Shown here piece by piece: positions 26,081 to 35,491 of a DNA stretch of 64,000 nt. Position 1 is the first letter of the stretch. Every line of letters starts with the position of its first letter. This DNA is from Saccharopolyspora gregorii. GTDB taxonomy: Bacteria; Actinomycetota; Actinomycetes; Mycobacteriales; Pseudonocardiaceae. The stretch spans positions 2,728,001 through 2,792,000 of the forward strand of contig NZ_CP059556.1 of assembly GCF_024734405.1 (NCBI RefSeq). The letters run 5' to 3'. The translations under genes were made by a program, and so were the position numbers. The notes beneath the pieces were generated by a model. That model was not told the origin of the DNA, searched no databases, and saw nothing but the letters and a program-made list of their open reading frames with translations.

Positions 26081-26289
26081 GGTGCCTTGAGGGGATCGTC
26101 CCTGGATGCGATGCCGCGCGGATGCGGAATCGGGTCTCGGGTGGCCCGCTTCCGTTCCTGTTCCAGAGGAGTGAATGTGATCGTCCGGGACTCTAGCATG
26201 ATCAACTTTGGGATTTCACCGGCCTTGATCATGGCGGTGACCAGTGCTGATGCTATTCGTCGTGATTCACGATAGTCGAAATGGCGCAT
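26077..26289 (-). CDS. Short hypothetical open frame upstream of chorismate lyase
   Basis: 70-residue open frame, basic and without recognised domain. Its TGA overlaps the chorismate lyase ATG in an ATGA arrangement, which argues for coupling, and GGGGG lies just before its ATG. Against it, codon use is atypical for the window (many A- or T-ending codons such as CGA, GCA, TCA) and the region is AT-richer than its neighbours. It may be a leader peptide, a young or transferred gene, or chance. Confidence 0.35.
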   Translation of the reverse strand: MRHFDYRESRRIASALVTAMIKAGEIPKLIMLESRTITFTPLEQERKRATRDPIPHPRGIASRDDPLKAP

Positions 26290-27147
26290 TTGCCCCCGTG
26301 TTCCGCCGAGTGTCGCAATGGTGGTCCGGAAGGTGTTGCTGCGCTTTCAGCGTAGTCGCTTGAGCCTCTTGGTGGAGCGGTTTTCCGGCGGCCTCCGAAA
26401 ATTCATCGGATGTGATCTCCTTTCCCGCTCAAGGAAGATTTTGCGCGTCATCGGAGGTGTCGCTGATTCCGCCGGGAGTCGCTTTCCGGCCCGGCGGCGG
26501 ACCGTTCGCTCGGGGGGGCGCGCCTTCCGATGCGTCAGCCTCCGCTGTGCTGTTCAGCGCATGTTGACGAGTGCGGCGAGGGAAGCGGCGCTCGCCCGGG
26601 CGGGAAGGCGCGGAGCGGCGGTCCCTGCTCCAGCGGCGGATCCGGCGGCTGGTCGCCGCGACGATCACCCACCACGTGGTCGAAGCGGTCGTCGTGGTCA
26701 CCGCCGGGTCCCAGGCGTCCTCGGTGGCGCCGAGCGGCCGTGTTCGCGGCGGGCTGAGCGATCGGCGGAATGGATCGGACGAACGGTCCGTTCACTCCGT
26801 GGAGGACGCGTCGGGTGCGGTGAGCCGCCCCGTGGGGTGGGTCCGGTACGACCGAAGTGGACGGAGCGTGCGCGCGCCGGTGCAGCGGAGGTCACCGCAG
26901 AATTCACCGGCATCACCCGAACGGGGCCTCTAGACTGGCGTGGCTGGGCGCGGGCGGTGGATCCGCGGCGCGCATGCCGTGCGGGGAACCGCACGACTGG
27001 GGAAGTGCCGAGGCCACCGGTTCGCGGGGGCGGCTCGGCGGCATCGCGACACCTTCGACTCCGCCCCGCGGGCGAACCGCTGCGGGGGCGGCAGCCGGTT
27101 CCGCCGCGCCGGTGGACCGACCGAGTTCTGCGAGAGGTATTGGAACC
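26290..27147. other. Long spacer without a confident gene
   Basis: About 860 bases between the chorismate lyase operon and an MFS gene. The left part (to about 26.5 kb) is AT-richer than the surroundings. Open frames on both strands have arginine- and proline-rich shadow composition and no domain. It contains half of the GTGAACGG palindrome at 26777-26797. It may be a decayed region; no terminator or RNA gene was recognised. Confidence 0.5.
26777..26797. repeat. Solo half of the GTGAACGG palindrome family
   Basis: The right arm found at 24201-24220 recurs here nearly intact, with palindromic core GAACGGTCCGTTC, but no left-arm partner follows or precedes it. It looks like a truncated or single-arm copy of the same repeat family. 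Confidence 0.6.
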
Positions 27148-28632
27148 ATGACCGACTCCACGGGGACCGTGGACGCGGGGACCGAGCGCGAAGCGGCACC
27201 GCCGCGGGCGAACGTGCTGTTGAGCGTGCTCGTCGTCTCCGCGTTCGTGATGATCCTCAACGAGACGATCCTGAGCGTCGCGCTGCGCGACCTCACCGTC
27301 GACCTCGACGTCTCCACCACGACGGTGCAGTGGCTGACCAGCGGGTTCCTGCTGACGATGGCGGTGGTCATCCCGATCACCGGCTTCCTGCTGGAGCGGT
27401 TCACGCCACGGCAGATCTTCCTGGCCTCGCTGACGATGTTCAGCATCGGCACCCTGCTCAGCGCGGTGGCGCCCGGTTTCGCGGTGCTGCTGGTGGGCCG
27501 CGTGGTGCAGGCCTGCGGTACCGCGGTGATGATGCCGCTGCTGATGACCTCGGTGATGCGGCTGGTGCCCGTCGCCAAGCGCGGCGCCACGATGGGCACG
27601 ATCACCATCGTGATCGCGGTGGCCCCGGCGGTGGGGCCGACGATCGGTGGTGCGGTGCTGGCTTCGCTGAGCTGGCGCTGGATGTTCCTGCTGGTGCTCC
27701 CGCTGTCGCTGATCGCCCTGGTGATCGGCGCGGTCTGGATGCGGTTGGACGACGAGACGCGGCGGGTGCCGCTGGACGTGCTCTCGGTGGTGCTGTCGGC
27801 GGCCGGTTTCGGCGGCCTGCTCTACGGGTTGTCCTCCATCGGCGAGTCCGGCGGCGGGGGCGGCTCGGTGTCGCTGTGGCTGCCGCTGCTCGTGGGCGTG
27901 CTGGCGCTGACCGCGTTCGTGCTGCGACAGCTGCGGTTGCAGCGCGAGGACCGGGCGCTGCTGGACCTGCGCCCGTTCGGCCTGCGCTCCTTCGTGGTGG
28001 CGCTGGTGCTGACGGCGCTGCTGTTCATGTGCCTGCTGGGTGCGGGCGCGATCATGCTGCCGCTGTACCTGCAGACCGTGCTGGGGGCGAGCACCTTCAC
28101 CAGCGGACTGGCGGTGCTGCCCGGCGGGCTCGTGCTCGGGCTGCTCGGGCGCCCGGTGGGCCGGTTGTTCGACCGGTTCGGCGCGCGGCGGCTGGTGATC
28201 CCGGGTGCGGGCGCGATGGCGGTGGCGCTGTGGCTGTTCGCCTCGCTGGACGCGCAGTCCTCGATGGTGTCGGTGATCGCGATCCACGTGCTGATGATGG
28301 CCGGTCTGGGCCTGATGATGACGCCGCTGATGACCGAGTCGCTGAGCGCGCTGCCGGACCACCTGCACTCGCACGGCAGCGCGATCCTCGCGACGTTGCA
28401 GCAGGTGGCGGGCGCGTTCGGCACCGCGGTGTTCGTGACCGTCGCGTCCGTGGGCAGCGCGGTGCCCTCCGGTCCGCCGGACGCCTCCGGGTTGCGGACG
28501 GCGTTCGTGGTGGCCGGGGTGATCGGCGTGCTCGCCTTCGGCACCTCGCTGTTCGTGCGGTCGAGCGGGCGGTCCGGCGACGACTCCGGTTCGGCGCGGA
28601 CCGACGCGGATGCGGTGCGCGCCGGCCACTGA
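27148..28632 (+). CDS. MFS drug/proton antiporter, DHA2 type
   Basis: 494-residue membrane transporter with about 14 hydrophobic segments, close to EmrB/Lmr-type multidrug exporters. The motif FLLERFTPRQIF follows the second segment, and the conserved GRVVQACGTAVMMPL lies in the fourth. ATG 27148 follows GAGAGG. It stands alone with no adjacent regulator, so its substrate is unknown; export of an aromatic product of the nearby chorismate lyase-PobA pair is speculation. A series of hairpins follows its stop. Confidence 0.88.
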   Translation: MTDSTGTVDAGTEREAAPPRANVLLSVLVVSAFVMILNETILSVALRDLTVDLDVSTTTVQWLTSGFLLTMAVVIPITGFLLERFTPRQIFLASLTMFSIGTLLSAVAPGFAVLLVGRVVQACGTAVMMPLLMTSVMRLVPVAKRGATMGTITIVIAVAPAVGPTIGGAVLASLSWRWMFLLVLPLSLIALVIGAVWMRLDDETRRVPLDVLSVVLSAAGFGGLLYGLSSIGESGGGGGSVSLWLPLLVGVLALTAFVLRQLRLQREDRALLDLRPFGLRSFVVALVLTALLFMCLLGAGAIMLPLYLQTVLGASTFTSGLAVLPGGLVLGLLGRPVGRLFDRFGARRLVIPGAGAMAVALWLFASLDAQSSMVSVIAIHVLMMAGLGLMMTPLMTESLSALPDHLHSHGSAILATLQQVAGAFGTAVFVTVASVGSAVPSGPPDASGLRTAFVVAGVIGVLAFGTSLFVRSSGRSGDDSGSARTDADAVRAGH

Positions 28633-28642
28633 CCCGCGGTTT

Positions 28643-28680
28643 CGACTCGGCGCGACCACCGGAGTGGTCGCGCCGAGTCG
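28643..28680. terminator. Strong hairpin terminator after MFS gene
   Basis: CGACTCGGCGCGACCAC at 28643-28659 and GTGGTCGCGCCGAGTCG at 28664-28680 form a perfect 17-bp stem with a CGGA tetraloop, 11 bases after the MFS stop, followed by TGTT. It is the first of four consecutive hairpins. Confidence 0.88.
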
Positions 28681-28698
28681 TGTTCCCGCCTCCCCCGC

Positions 28699-28741
28699 GG
28701 CAGGGCGCGCCGGCTGTTCGGGGGCCGCGGCGCGCCCTGCC
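28699..28741. terminator. Second hairpin in convergent spacer
   Basis: GGCAGGGCGCGCCG at 28699-28712 and CGGCGCGCCCTGCC at 28728-28741 are perfect 14-base arms. Two more inverted repeats follow: CGCCTCCCGC/GCGGGAGGCG (28742-28777) and CCGGTGCGC/GCGCACCGG (28785-28817). Together they fill the spacer up to the small minus-strand gene. Confidence 0.65.
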
Positions 28742-28826
28742 CGCCTCCCGCGCGCGGGATCGCGGCGGCGGGAGGCGTCCCGGACCGGTGCGCGGGGGAG
28801 GGCGTGGGGCGCACCGGCCGGGAGGT

Positions 28827-29042
28827 TCACGGGCGAGGGGCGGTCTCCTCGTCGAGCAGGTGCGCGGGTGCGCGCGCCGGATCGTCGGCGCACTCGACCA
28901 GTTCCGGTCCGGTCGCCCAGATCTCCAGCCCGCCGGCGTAGACGACCTCGCGCACCGTTCTGCCCGCCACCGCGCCGGATGCCCGCGCCAATGCGTCCGC
29001 TTTTCCTTCGAACACCCGATCGGGCGTTTTCCGCTGCGACAA
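28827..29042 (-). CDS. Small hypothetical protein with TTG start
   Basis: 71-residue acidic-ended protein of unknown function (VREVVYAGGLEIWATGPELVECADDP). The frame is open to a GTG at 29126, but a TTG at 29042 preceded by GGAGG at 7 bases is the best supported start; the upstream part is AT-richer and promoter-like. It is divergent from the Scr1-type regulator gene, so both may share a control region. No family was recognised. Confidence 0.6.
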   Translation of the reverse strand: MSQRKTPDRVFEGKADALARASGAVAGRTVREVVYAGGLEIWATGPELVECADDPARAPAHLLDEETAPRP

Positions 29043-29207
29043 AGCCGTTCCTCCGAATAGACGCGGGTGCGGTGCGACAGAATCGGATTCACGCCATTCC
29101 GGCGTCCCCGCGATCCCGTCCCGCACAACGGTGGCCGGTTGCGCACCGGGACCACCAGAGCGCCGATCGCGTGATCGAGGAGAACAGCGACGACAGGTAG
29201 GTGTTGC

Positions 29208-30056
29208 ATGGTCGCCACCGCAGGTACGCCCCGGGCCAGAGCCCTTTCCGCCGCGTTGCGCGATGCGCGGGAAACGCGCGGAGTGGGCCTCCGGGTGTTA
29301 GCGCGCCAGCTCGAGATCTCGCACACCCAGATCTCGCACTGGGAGACGGGGCACCGGGTCCCCGGCGTCGAAGTGGTCGCGATGATCCTCGCGGCGCTTC
29401 GGGTACCGCCGGGGGAGCGGGAACGCATCCTCGACCTCGCGCGCAACCTCGGCGAGCCGAGCTGGCTCACCGTCGGGATCTCCGGCATCCCGCAGCAGCT
29501 GGCGGGCGCGATCGAGTGCGAACGGGCGGCTTCGGCGATCGTGGAGTGGTCGCCGATGGGAGTTCCCGGCCTGCTGCAGACCAGCGATTACAGTCGCGCC
29601 ATCCTCGAGGAGGCGGATCTTCCGGAGCACGATCTGGACGTGCGGGCGATGATCCGCGCGAGCCGCAGTGAGGTGCTGTCCCGACCCGAACCGCTGGAGT
29701 TCGAGGCGTTGGTCAGCGAGGCGGCGTTGCACGAGCCGATCGGCTCACCGCGCATCATGCGTTCGCAGATCACCCATTTGCTCCACATGAGCGAGAAGCC
29801 GAACGTCGTCATCCGAATCGTGCCGCTGCGTGCGGGTTGGCATCCGGGCTGGTCCGGCCCGTTCGTCATCTACGACTTCCCGTCGGCGCCCTCGGTCGTG
29901 CATTTCGAGCACTACAGTTCCGGAGCCTTCATCCCGGTTGAGCACGACCTGCGCGAATATCGCAAGGCGGTCGTCAAGATTCGAGAAGTTACCCTCAGTC
30001 CCGCTGACTCGCTAGACTATCTCGTGCAGGCTGGCGAGAAGTGGGAGGTCGGTTGA
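29208..30056 (+). CDS. XRE-family regulator with DUF5753 (Scr1/WhiJ type)
   Basis: 282-residue DNA-binding protein typical of filamentous actinomycetes. An N-terminal XRE helix-turn-helix (LRVLARQLEISHTQISHWETGHRVPGVEVVAMIL) is followed by a DUF5753 domain (YSRAIL, HLLHMSEKPNVVIRIVP, GPFVIYDFP). ATG 29208 has AGGTAGGTG before it. The stop overlaps the next ATG as TGATG. Such proteins pair with DUF397 partners and have been linked in Streptomyces to development, antibiotic control and toxin-antitoxin-like behaviour. The role here is unknown. Confidence 0.92.
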   Translation: MVATAGTPRARALSAALRDARETRGVGLRVLARQLEISHTQISHWETGHRVPGVEVVAMILAALRVPPGERERILDLARNLGEPSWLTVGISGIPQQLAGAIECERAASAIVEWSPMGVPGLLQTSDYSRAILEEADLPEHDLDVRAMIRASRSEVLSRPEPLEFEALVSEAALHEPIGSPRIMRSQITHLLHMSEKPNVVIRIVPLRAGWHPGWSGPFVIYDFPSAPSVVHFEHYSSGAFIPVEHDLREYRKAVVKIREVTLSPADSLDYLVQAGEKWEVG

Positions 30057-30232
30057 TGGCGGCGATGCGGTGGCAGAAGTCCAGCTACACCAATCCGAAC
30101 GGGAACTGCGTCGAACTGTCGAATCCGCGTGGTTTGATCCGGGATTCGAAGGATCCGCGTGGTCCGGTGCTGCGGGTGGACGTGGCGGGTTTCCTCGCTT
30201 CGGTCAAGCGCGGCCGCTTCGACCCGAGCTGA
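30056..30232 (+). CDS. DUF397 protein, partner of Scr1-type regulator
   Basis: 58-residue DUF397 protein: RWQKSSYTNPNGNCVEL at the start, then IRDSKDPRGPVLRV and a final VKRGRFD, covering the whole family. Its ATG shares one base with the regulator stop (TGATG), so translation is coupled. DUF397 proteins bind or antagonise their adjacent XRE-DUF5753 partner in studied pairs. The upstream frame start at 30041 is not used here because the overlap and the family both favour 30056. Confidence 0.93.
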   Translation: MAAMRWQKSSYTNPNGNCVELSNPRGLIRDSKDPRGPVLRVDVAGFLASVKRGRFDPS

Positions 30233-30405
30233 CGAGTCCGCCGGTTCCGCTGAGCCGTGGTGCGACCGCCTGGGCCGTGCCGGGCCCGCGCGCATGCCGG
30301 GGTGCTGGTGCACGACTCCGGTTCGAGGGTGCCGCCGCGGCACGGTGTTCACTGATCCCCTGATCGTGCGAGTGAGCCGGATAGCGAGCGGGGGAGTGGG
30401 CACCG

Positions 30406-31860
30406 ATGGAACTGCACCGCCCGGCGTGGCGGCCGATCGTGCTCATCGCCGGGGTCGTCGCCTTAGCGCACCTGGGCGTGGCAGCCGTGCCGCGCCGCTG
30501 GTTCGACGAGGACCTGGTGGTCGCGATCGGCCGCCACCACCTGGACTGGGGCGCGGTGGACCAGCCGCCGCTGACCCCGCTGCTGGCGCGGCTCGCCGAC
30601 GCGATCGCCCCGGGCAACCCGGTGGTGCTCGCGGTTCCGGCGGTGCTGGCCACCGCGGCCGCGGTGGTGCTGACCGCGCTGATGGCCCGGGAGCTCGGCG
30701 GGGACGCGCGGGCCCAGGTACTCGGCGCGCTCGGTTCGGCGACCTGCGTGGCCGCTGCCCAGTTCGGGCACTGGCTGACGCCGTACTCGCTGGAACCCGC
30801 GCTGTGGGCGGTGCTGTTCCTGCTGCTGTTGCGGTGGATCCGCACCCGGGACGACCGGCTGCTGCTCCTGCTCGGCGTCGCCGCCGGGATCACCGCGCAG
30901 ACCCGGTTCCAGGTGCTGGCGCTGGGCGTCGCGGTGCTCATCGCGGTCGCCGTGGCCGGGCCGCGCGACCTGCTGCGCCGACCCGCGACCTGGGCGGGCG
31001 TCGCGCTCGCGCTGCTGATCACGGCGCCGACGCTGGCCTGGCAGGCCGCCCACGGCTGGCCGCAGGCCGCGATGGGCGCGGTGGTGGCGGCCGAGAACCA
31101 GCTGATCTACGGCGGGCGGGCGCTGGTGGTGCTGCACGGGCTCGCGGTGATCGGGCCGCTGGCGCTCGGGCTCGCGGGCTGCGGGCTGGTGGCGATGGTG
31201 CGGGACCGGCGGTGGCGGGAGCACCGGTTCCTCGCGGTGGTGTTCGCAGTCCTGTTCACCGCGTTCGCGCTCGCCGCGGGACGGCACTACTACCCGTTGC
31301 CGCTCTACAGCGCTTTCGTCGCGATCGGCGCGGTCGCGCTGCAGCACCGCCGGGAGTCGGGGCGGCGGCGGGCCGCGTGGCCGGTCGTGCTGCTCAGCGG
31401 GGTGCTCGCCACCGGAGCGCTCGGGTTCACCTCGGTCATGGCCGCACCGAGGTTCGCGGACGCGCTGGTCGCGGCGTCCGCCCGCGCCTACCGGGACGTC
31501 CCGGCCGCCGAGCGGGACCGCACCGCGCTCGGCGCCGGCCCCTACGTGTACGCGACCTACTTGGACACCGCCGCGCCCGAGCTCAGCCTGCCGCCCGCGG
31601 TGAGCACGAATCGCGCCTACGGCTGGTTCGCGCCGCCGCCGGAACACCAGGACCGGATGCTGTTCGTCGGAGAGCCCGGCCGGTTGCGCGACCGGTTCGC
31701 CGCGGCGCGGCGGGTGGCGGTGGTGGACGCGCCGACCCCGCTGGGCACCTACGGCGGGCTCGTTCCGGAGCGCGCCGAGCTCTGGCTCCTCACCGGCCGC
31801 ACCGCCCCGTGGGCGGAGATCTGGCCGGAGCTCCGGAACCTCACCCTCGACCCGCCCTGA
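30406..31860 (+). CDS. GT39-type membrane glycosyltransferase
   Basis: 484-residue integral membrane protein of the ArnT/PMT-like (GT-C) superfamily. The first loop holds RRWFDEDLVVAIGRHHLDWGAVDQPPLTPLLARL, with the acidic residue and the DQPPLTP motif typical of bacterial GT39 enzymes using polyprenyl-phosphate sugars. About ten hydrophobic segments and a C-terminal extracytoplasmic domain follow. ATG 30406 is preceded by GGGGGAG. The acceptor is unknown; cell-envelope glycosylation is the likely setting. It stands alone on its strand. Confidence 0.85.
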   Translation: MELHRPAWRPIVLIAGVVALAHLGVAAVPRRWFDEDLVVAIGRHHLDWGAVDQPPLTPLLARLADAIAPGNPVVLAVPAVLATAAAVVLTALMARELGGDARAQVLGALGSATCVAAAQFGHWLTPYSLEPALWAVLFLLLLRWIRTRDDRLLLLLGVAAGITAQTRFQVLALGVAVLIAVAVAGPRDLLRRPATWAGVALALLITAPTLAWQAAHGWPQAAMGAVVAAENQLIYGGRALVVLHGLAVIGPLALGLAGCGLVAMVRDRRWREHRFLAVVFAVLFTAFALAAGRHYYPLPLYSAFVAIGAVALQHRRESGRRRAAWPVVLLSGVLATGALGFTSVMAAPRFADALVAASARAYRDVPAAERDRTALGAGPYVYATYLDTAAPELSLPPAVSTNRAYGWFAPPPEHQDRMLFVGEPGRLRDRFAAARRVAVVDAPTPLGTYGGLVPERAELWLLTGRTAPWAEIWPELRNLTLDPP

Positions 31861-32329
31861 CCGCCTGCCTCGCGCCTTCTGCTGCGGAGCGCTCGGGTGC
31901 CGGACCCGCCGAGAACCCGTCGGTGGTCGCGCTGGATGGGGGCCGGCTGCTCAGCGGCCCCGCCGCCGGCAGGACACCGGCGAAGAACCATCGGGCCGGT
32001 TCGGGGACGGGCAGTGATCCCGGCCGCCCGCACGCGCTCGCGCTGGTGCCGACCAGCCGCGACCTCGCGGGCCGCGCGGATGCCCGAACCACCGCTCGAC
32101 GCGGTGCCGTCCCGCACGGTTCCCGCCGCCCGGATTCCCGCGGACCGGCAAGCGGACGAGCATCGGGACGACCAGATGCAGGGACAGTCCTAAATAGACT
32201 CAAGGAAATCGGCTGGGCCACGCCGCCGTGCCCGCCCCGGTCCGCGCCGCCCGATGGCGATGCGGACCGGGTTCGGAATCGCACCCGACCCTGAGAACCA
32301 GCCCGGGATCGGTGCCGACCGGCTGCCGG
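31861..32329. other. Spacer between convergent genes
   Basis: About 470 bases between the GT39 gene and the convergent EmbC-like gene. Frames in both directions have shadow composition only. No perfect hairpin, tRNA or other structure was recognised. A short AT-richer patch (CTAAATAGACTCAAGGAAAT) lies at 32190-32209. Confidence 0.5.
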
Positions 32330-35300
32330 CTAGCGCGGCCCCGGCGCCACGTCCGAGCGGGTGTTGGAGTCCGGCACGTCCCCGGGCAGCACGACCGGGT
32401 TCGGCGTCGGGCCGGGGCTCCACAGGCCCCAGTGGTCTTCCTCGTGGGTGTGCGCGGCCGCCGACGCGGGCAGCGCGTCCGGCTCGTACGGGTGCACCGC
32501 GTACAGCGAACCCCAGTCGTTGCCCAGGTCGTTGCGCAGGTACGTCGGCAGCTCCGTCATGCTCGTCGCCACGTTGAGGTACCCGAACGGCCCGCCCGCG
32601 TCCGGCGCCGACCAGCCCTGCCCGGTGCCGCGCACGTCCCCGCCACCGGAGACCCGGAACCGAGGCAGCTCGGCGATGCCGTGGTGGATCGAGGTCATGT
32701 TCAGGCACGGGTGCACCATCGCCGCCGGCCACTCCACGAACGCCGGAGCGTCGCCCACCACGTCCGTCATCCGGGTCAGCCGCGGCGCGCGGGGAGCGCT
32801 GACCGCCAGCCAGCCCTCCTCGCCGAGCGCGCGGTCCTCGGCGACGACCCGCACCCGGGTCGCCTCCGCCGGGGCCGCGACGCGGTGGTCCCGCCAGCGC
32901 TGCTCGTCGTCCTGCCCGATCGGATCGCGGCGCAGGATCTCGAAGCCCTCCGGGGTGTCGCGGCCGAACTCCACCGACAGCGAGTTCGCGCCCGAGGTGC
33001 GCCCGGCGGAGCTCACCACGATCGGCACCTCGCCGCTGGTGGCGCGCTCCGGCAGGTCGTACCAGCCGGTGCGCAGCTTCCCGGTGCTGGTCGGGGAACC
33101 GTAGCTGCCCCACACCGGCGCCTGGTCGCTGCCGAAGCGGTACGGCGGCGTCCACAGCGGCTGCCCGGTGTCGATGTTCCGGGTGTCCGGCAGCCCGCCC
33201 CGGACGAATCCGGCGTCGCTGCCGCGCAGGTACTCGTCCGGGGTCTCGTCCTCGTCGGTCTTCCCGTCCGGGACCGCGCGCCCGGGCTGCGGCGCCGGGG
33301 CGAGGACGCCGGACGCCGGATCGGTCTCGGCGTACACCGAGTCGGACAGCCCGCAGCTCGCCCCGGCCAGCTGGCGCACGTTGTCGGTGGCGAGGTTGTA
33401 GGTGTCCCAGCGCTCCGGGATCACCTTCGCCAGCGAGGCCAGCTCGGCGAGCATCAGCAGCGCGCACACGATCGACAGCGGCGCCGTGCCCAGCCGCAGC
33501 GCCCGCGACCGGTCCTCGGTCGGTGCCGGGGGGTTCCGGTCGTCGAGCTTGAGGTGCTCGCGCAGCGCCACGCCCAGCGCGACCGCCGCGATGATCAGGA
33601 ACCCGGTGCTGAACTCGTAGCCCTTGATCGACGGCGGCTTGTCGAACCACGGCACGCCCCAGCCGGAGGCGTACCACCAGGCGTTGGTGCCGGTGAACGT
33701 GAACGCCAGCACCACCATGAGCCCGCCGAAGAACACCGCGCGGTTGCGCTTCGACCGCAGCACCGTGCTGCTGGTCGCCAGCGCGGTCAGCGCGGCCACG
33801 GCACCGCCGACGGCGGCGAGGATGCCGAAGTGGTGGGTGTGCTTGGTCGGCGTGAGCGCCAGCGCGACGAAGTACAGCCCGGCGACGGTGAGCAGACGCC
33901 TGGCCGGCCCGAGCGCGGCACCGCGGATCCGGCCGCGCCGCAGCAGCACCACCGCGCACATCGCCAGGCACAGGATCAGCAGCAGCACCGGGAACCGGCG
34001 GGTCAGCGAACCGTCCGGGGACATGCCGAACAGCAGCTCGTAGCGGCTGAGCTCCTGGTACCAGGCCTGCGACGGCCCGATCTCGGAGCGCACCGCCGTG
34101 GCGTCGGCGACCGTCTGCAACGACTGGTCCCCGAACGAGGCGACCAGCACCACCAGGCCGGCGGCCGCGACCGGGCTCAGCACCGCCACCCAGCCGAACC
34201 GCTCCGCGCGGTCCCGCACCAGGTGCAGCAGCGGTTTCGCGGCGGCCAGGAACGGCAGCACCGCGACCATGCCGTGCGGGTTCACCGCCACCGAGAACGC
34301 GGCGACGATCAGCCCGAGCGCGGCGGGCGCCAACCGGCGGGTCGCCACCGCGTACTCCACCGCGCACAGCGCCAGCAGCGCGAGCACCACCACGACCGGT
34401 TCCGGGCGCAGCCCGTTGTCGTAGGGCAGCCAGCAGGCGAGGAACACCGCGGCCGCGGCCCACCCGGCGGCGCGGCTGCGGCGGACCCGCTGGCCGAGCC
34501 GGGGCAGCACGAACCGGCTGATCAGCACCCAGCTCAGCAGGCCCATCAGCAGCGCGGGCACCCGCAGCCACGGCGTCGCCGTGGACACCGACACCCACAG
34601 GGACTGCAGCTCGACGAACCAGCCCATCGGCGCGACCGGGCCGGAGAACCACCGGTAGAAGTCGTTGACGTAGCCGAGGTCACCGCTGACCCGGGCCATC
34701 GTGAGGAAGTACCCGTCGTCGGAGGTCATCGCTCCGATCAGCCACCACGCCAGCAGCGCGGCGGCCACCGCCGCGTCCCGCCCGGTGGGCTTCCACCGCC
34801 CGCGGCCCAGCCGCACGGGCCGCCGCCCGGCGAGCGCGTCGATCCGGTGCAGCGCCCCGAGCGCCCCGGCGCAGCCGAGCACCGCGAGCACCATCGCCGC
34901 GATCTTCAACGGGGTGGGGTGGCTGTCGTAGCGGTCGTCCACCTGCGCGGAGAACGACAGCCCCCGCACGTCGTCGACCGCACCGTCCACATCGGAGTAG
35001 ATCCCGGTCAGCTGCGGCCGGGCGTCGCCGCCGACGCGGGCGAAGGTCTCGTCGCCCACCGAGGCGGTGGTGGCCCGGCCGTCGGAGTGCACCCGCACGG
35101 TGCAGTCCCCGGCGGGCAGCGCCGCGGTGCCGAGCTGCTGGCCCTGCGAGATCAGCCGCAGCTGCCCGTCGTGCACGTCCAGCCGCAGGCCGGTGAGGTC
35201 GCCGTACTCGGCCTTCGGCGGGTTGGTGCTCAGCAGCACCGCCGGGTCCGGGCTGCGCTCGTCGAGGCCGCGCGCGGTCGCGCACGGGATCTCCAGGTCC

Positions 35301-35491
35301 AGCCGGATCGGCTGGTACGCGGACAGCGGTGCGGACACCGCCTGGGTCCCCTGCGGGGTCGGCCAGCGCAGCTCGGTGATCTCGAACCGCACGGGCAGGA
35401 ACGGCACGAGCACCGCCGCGACCGCACCGATCAGGCCGCAGACCACCGCGATCCACCGCAGTGGTCGTTCCCGTGTGGACACCGGGTTCAC
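32330..35491 (-). CDS. EmbC-type arabinosyltransferase
   Basis: 1053-residue membrane protein matching mycobacterial EmbA/B/C in size and order. After an N-terminal membrane segment comes an extracytoplasmic domain, then about a dozen more segments with LIGAMTSDDGYFLTMARVSGDLGYVNDFYRWF, which holds the Asp-Asp of the GT-C catalytic loop, and finally a carbohydrate-binding C-terminal domain. Emb proteins add arabinose from decaprenyl-phosphoarabinose to cell-wall arabinan. GTG 35491 follows AAGGAAG and overlaps the upstream MFS stop by 4 bases. No other emb or galactan gene is adjacent. Confidence 0.9.
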   Translation of the reverse strand: MNPVSTRERPLRWIAVVCGLIGAVAAVLVPFLPVRFEITELRWPTPQGTQAVSAPLSAYQPIRLDLEIPCATARGLDERSPDPAVLLSTNPPKAEYGDLTGLRLDVHDGQLRLISQGQQLGTAALPAGDCTVRVHSDGRATTASVGDETFARVGGDARPQLTGIYSDVDGAVDDVRGLSFSAQVDDRYDSHPTPLKIAAMVLAVLGCAGALGALHRIDALAGRRPVRLGRGRWKPTGRDAAVAAALLAWWLIGAMTSDDGYFLTMARVSGDLGYVNDFYRWFSGPVAPMGWFVELQSLWVSVSTATPWLRVPALLMGLLSWVLISRFVLPRLGQRVRRSRAAGWAAAAVFLACWLPYDNGLRPEPVVVVLALLALCAVEYAVATRRLAPAALGLIVAAFSVAVNPHGMVAVLPFLAAAKPLLHLVRDRAERFGWVAVLSPVAAAGLVVLVASFGDQSLQTVADATAVRSEIGPSQAWYQELSRYELLFGMSPDGSLTRRFPVLLLILCLAMCAVVLLRRGRIRGAALGPARRLLTVAGLYFVALALTPTKHTHHFGILAAVGGAVAALTALATSSTVLRSKRNRAVFFGGLMVVLAFTFTGTNAWWYASGWGVPWFDKPPSIKGYEFSTGFLIIAAVALGVALREHLKLDDRNPPAPTEDRSRALRLGTAPLSIVCALLMLAELASLAKVIPERWDTYNLATDNVRQLAGASCGLSDSVYAETDPASGVLAPAPQPGRAVPDGKTDEDETPDEYLRGSDAGFVRGGLPDTRNIDTGQPLWTPPYRFGSDQAPVWGSYGSPTSTGKLRTGWYDLPERATSGEVPIVVSSAGRTSGANSLSVEFGRDTPEGFEILRRDPIGQDDEQRWRDHRVAAPAEATRVRVVAEDRALGEEGWLAVSAPRAPRLTRMTDVVGDAPAFVEWPAAMVHPCLNMTSIHHGIAELPRFRVSGGGDVRGTGQGWSAPDAGGPFGYLNVATSMTELPTYLRNDLGNDWGSLYAVHPYEPDALPASAAAHTHEEDHWGLWSPGPTPNPVVLPGDVPDSNTRSDVAPGPR

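Noticed and set aside
26318-27151. 277-codon plus-strand frame before the MFS gene
   Set aside because: Mixed shadow composition, no domain, and it runs through the solo palindrome arm and past the MFS ribosome site.
28610-29200. 196-codon plus-strand frame after the MFS gene
   Set aside because: It passes through four hairpins and has shadow composition; the region is better explained as terminators plus a small minus-strand gene.
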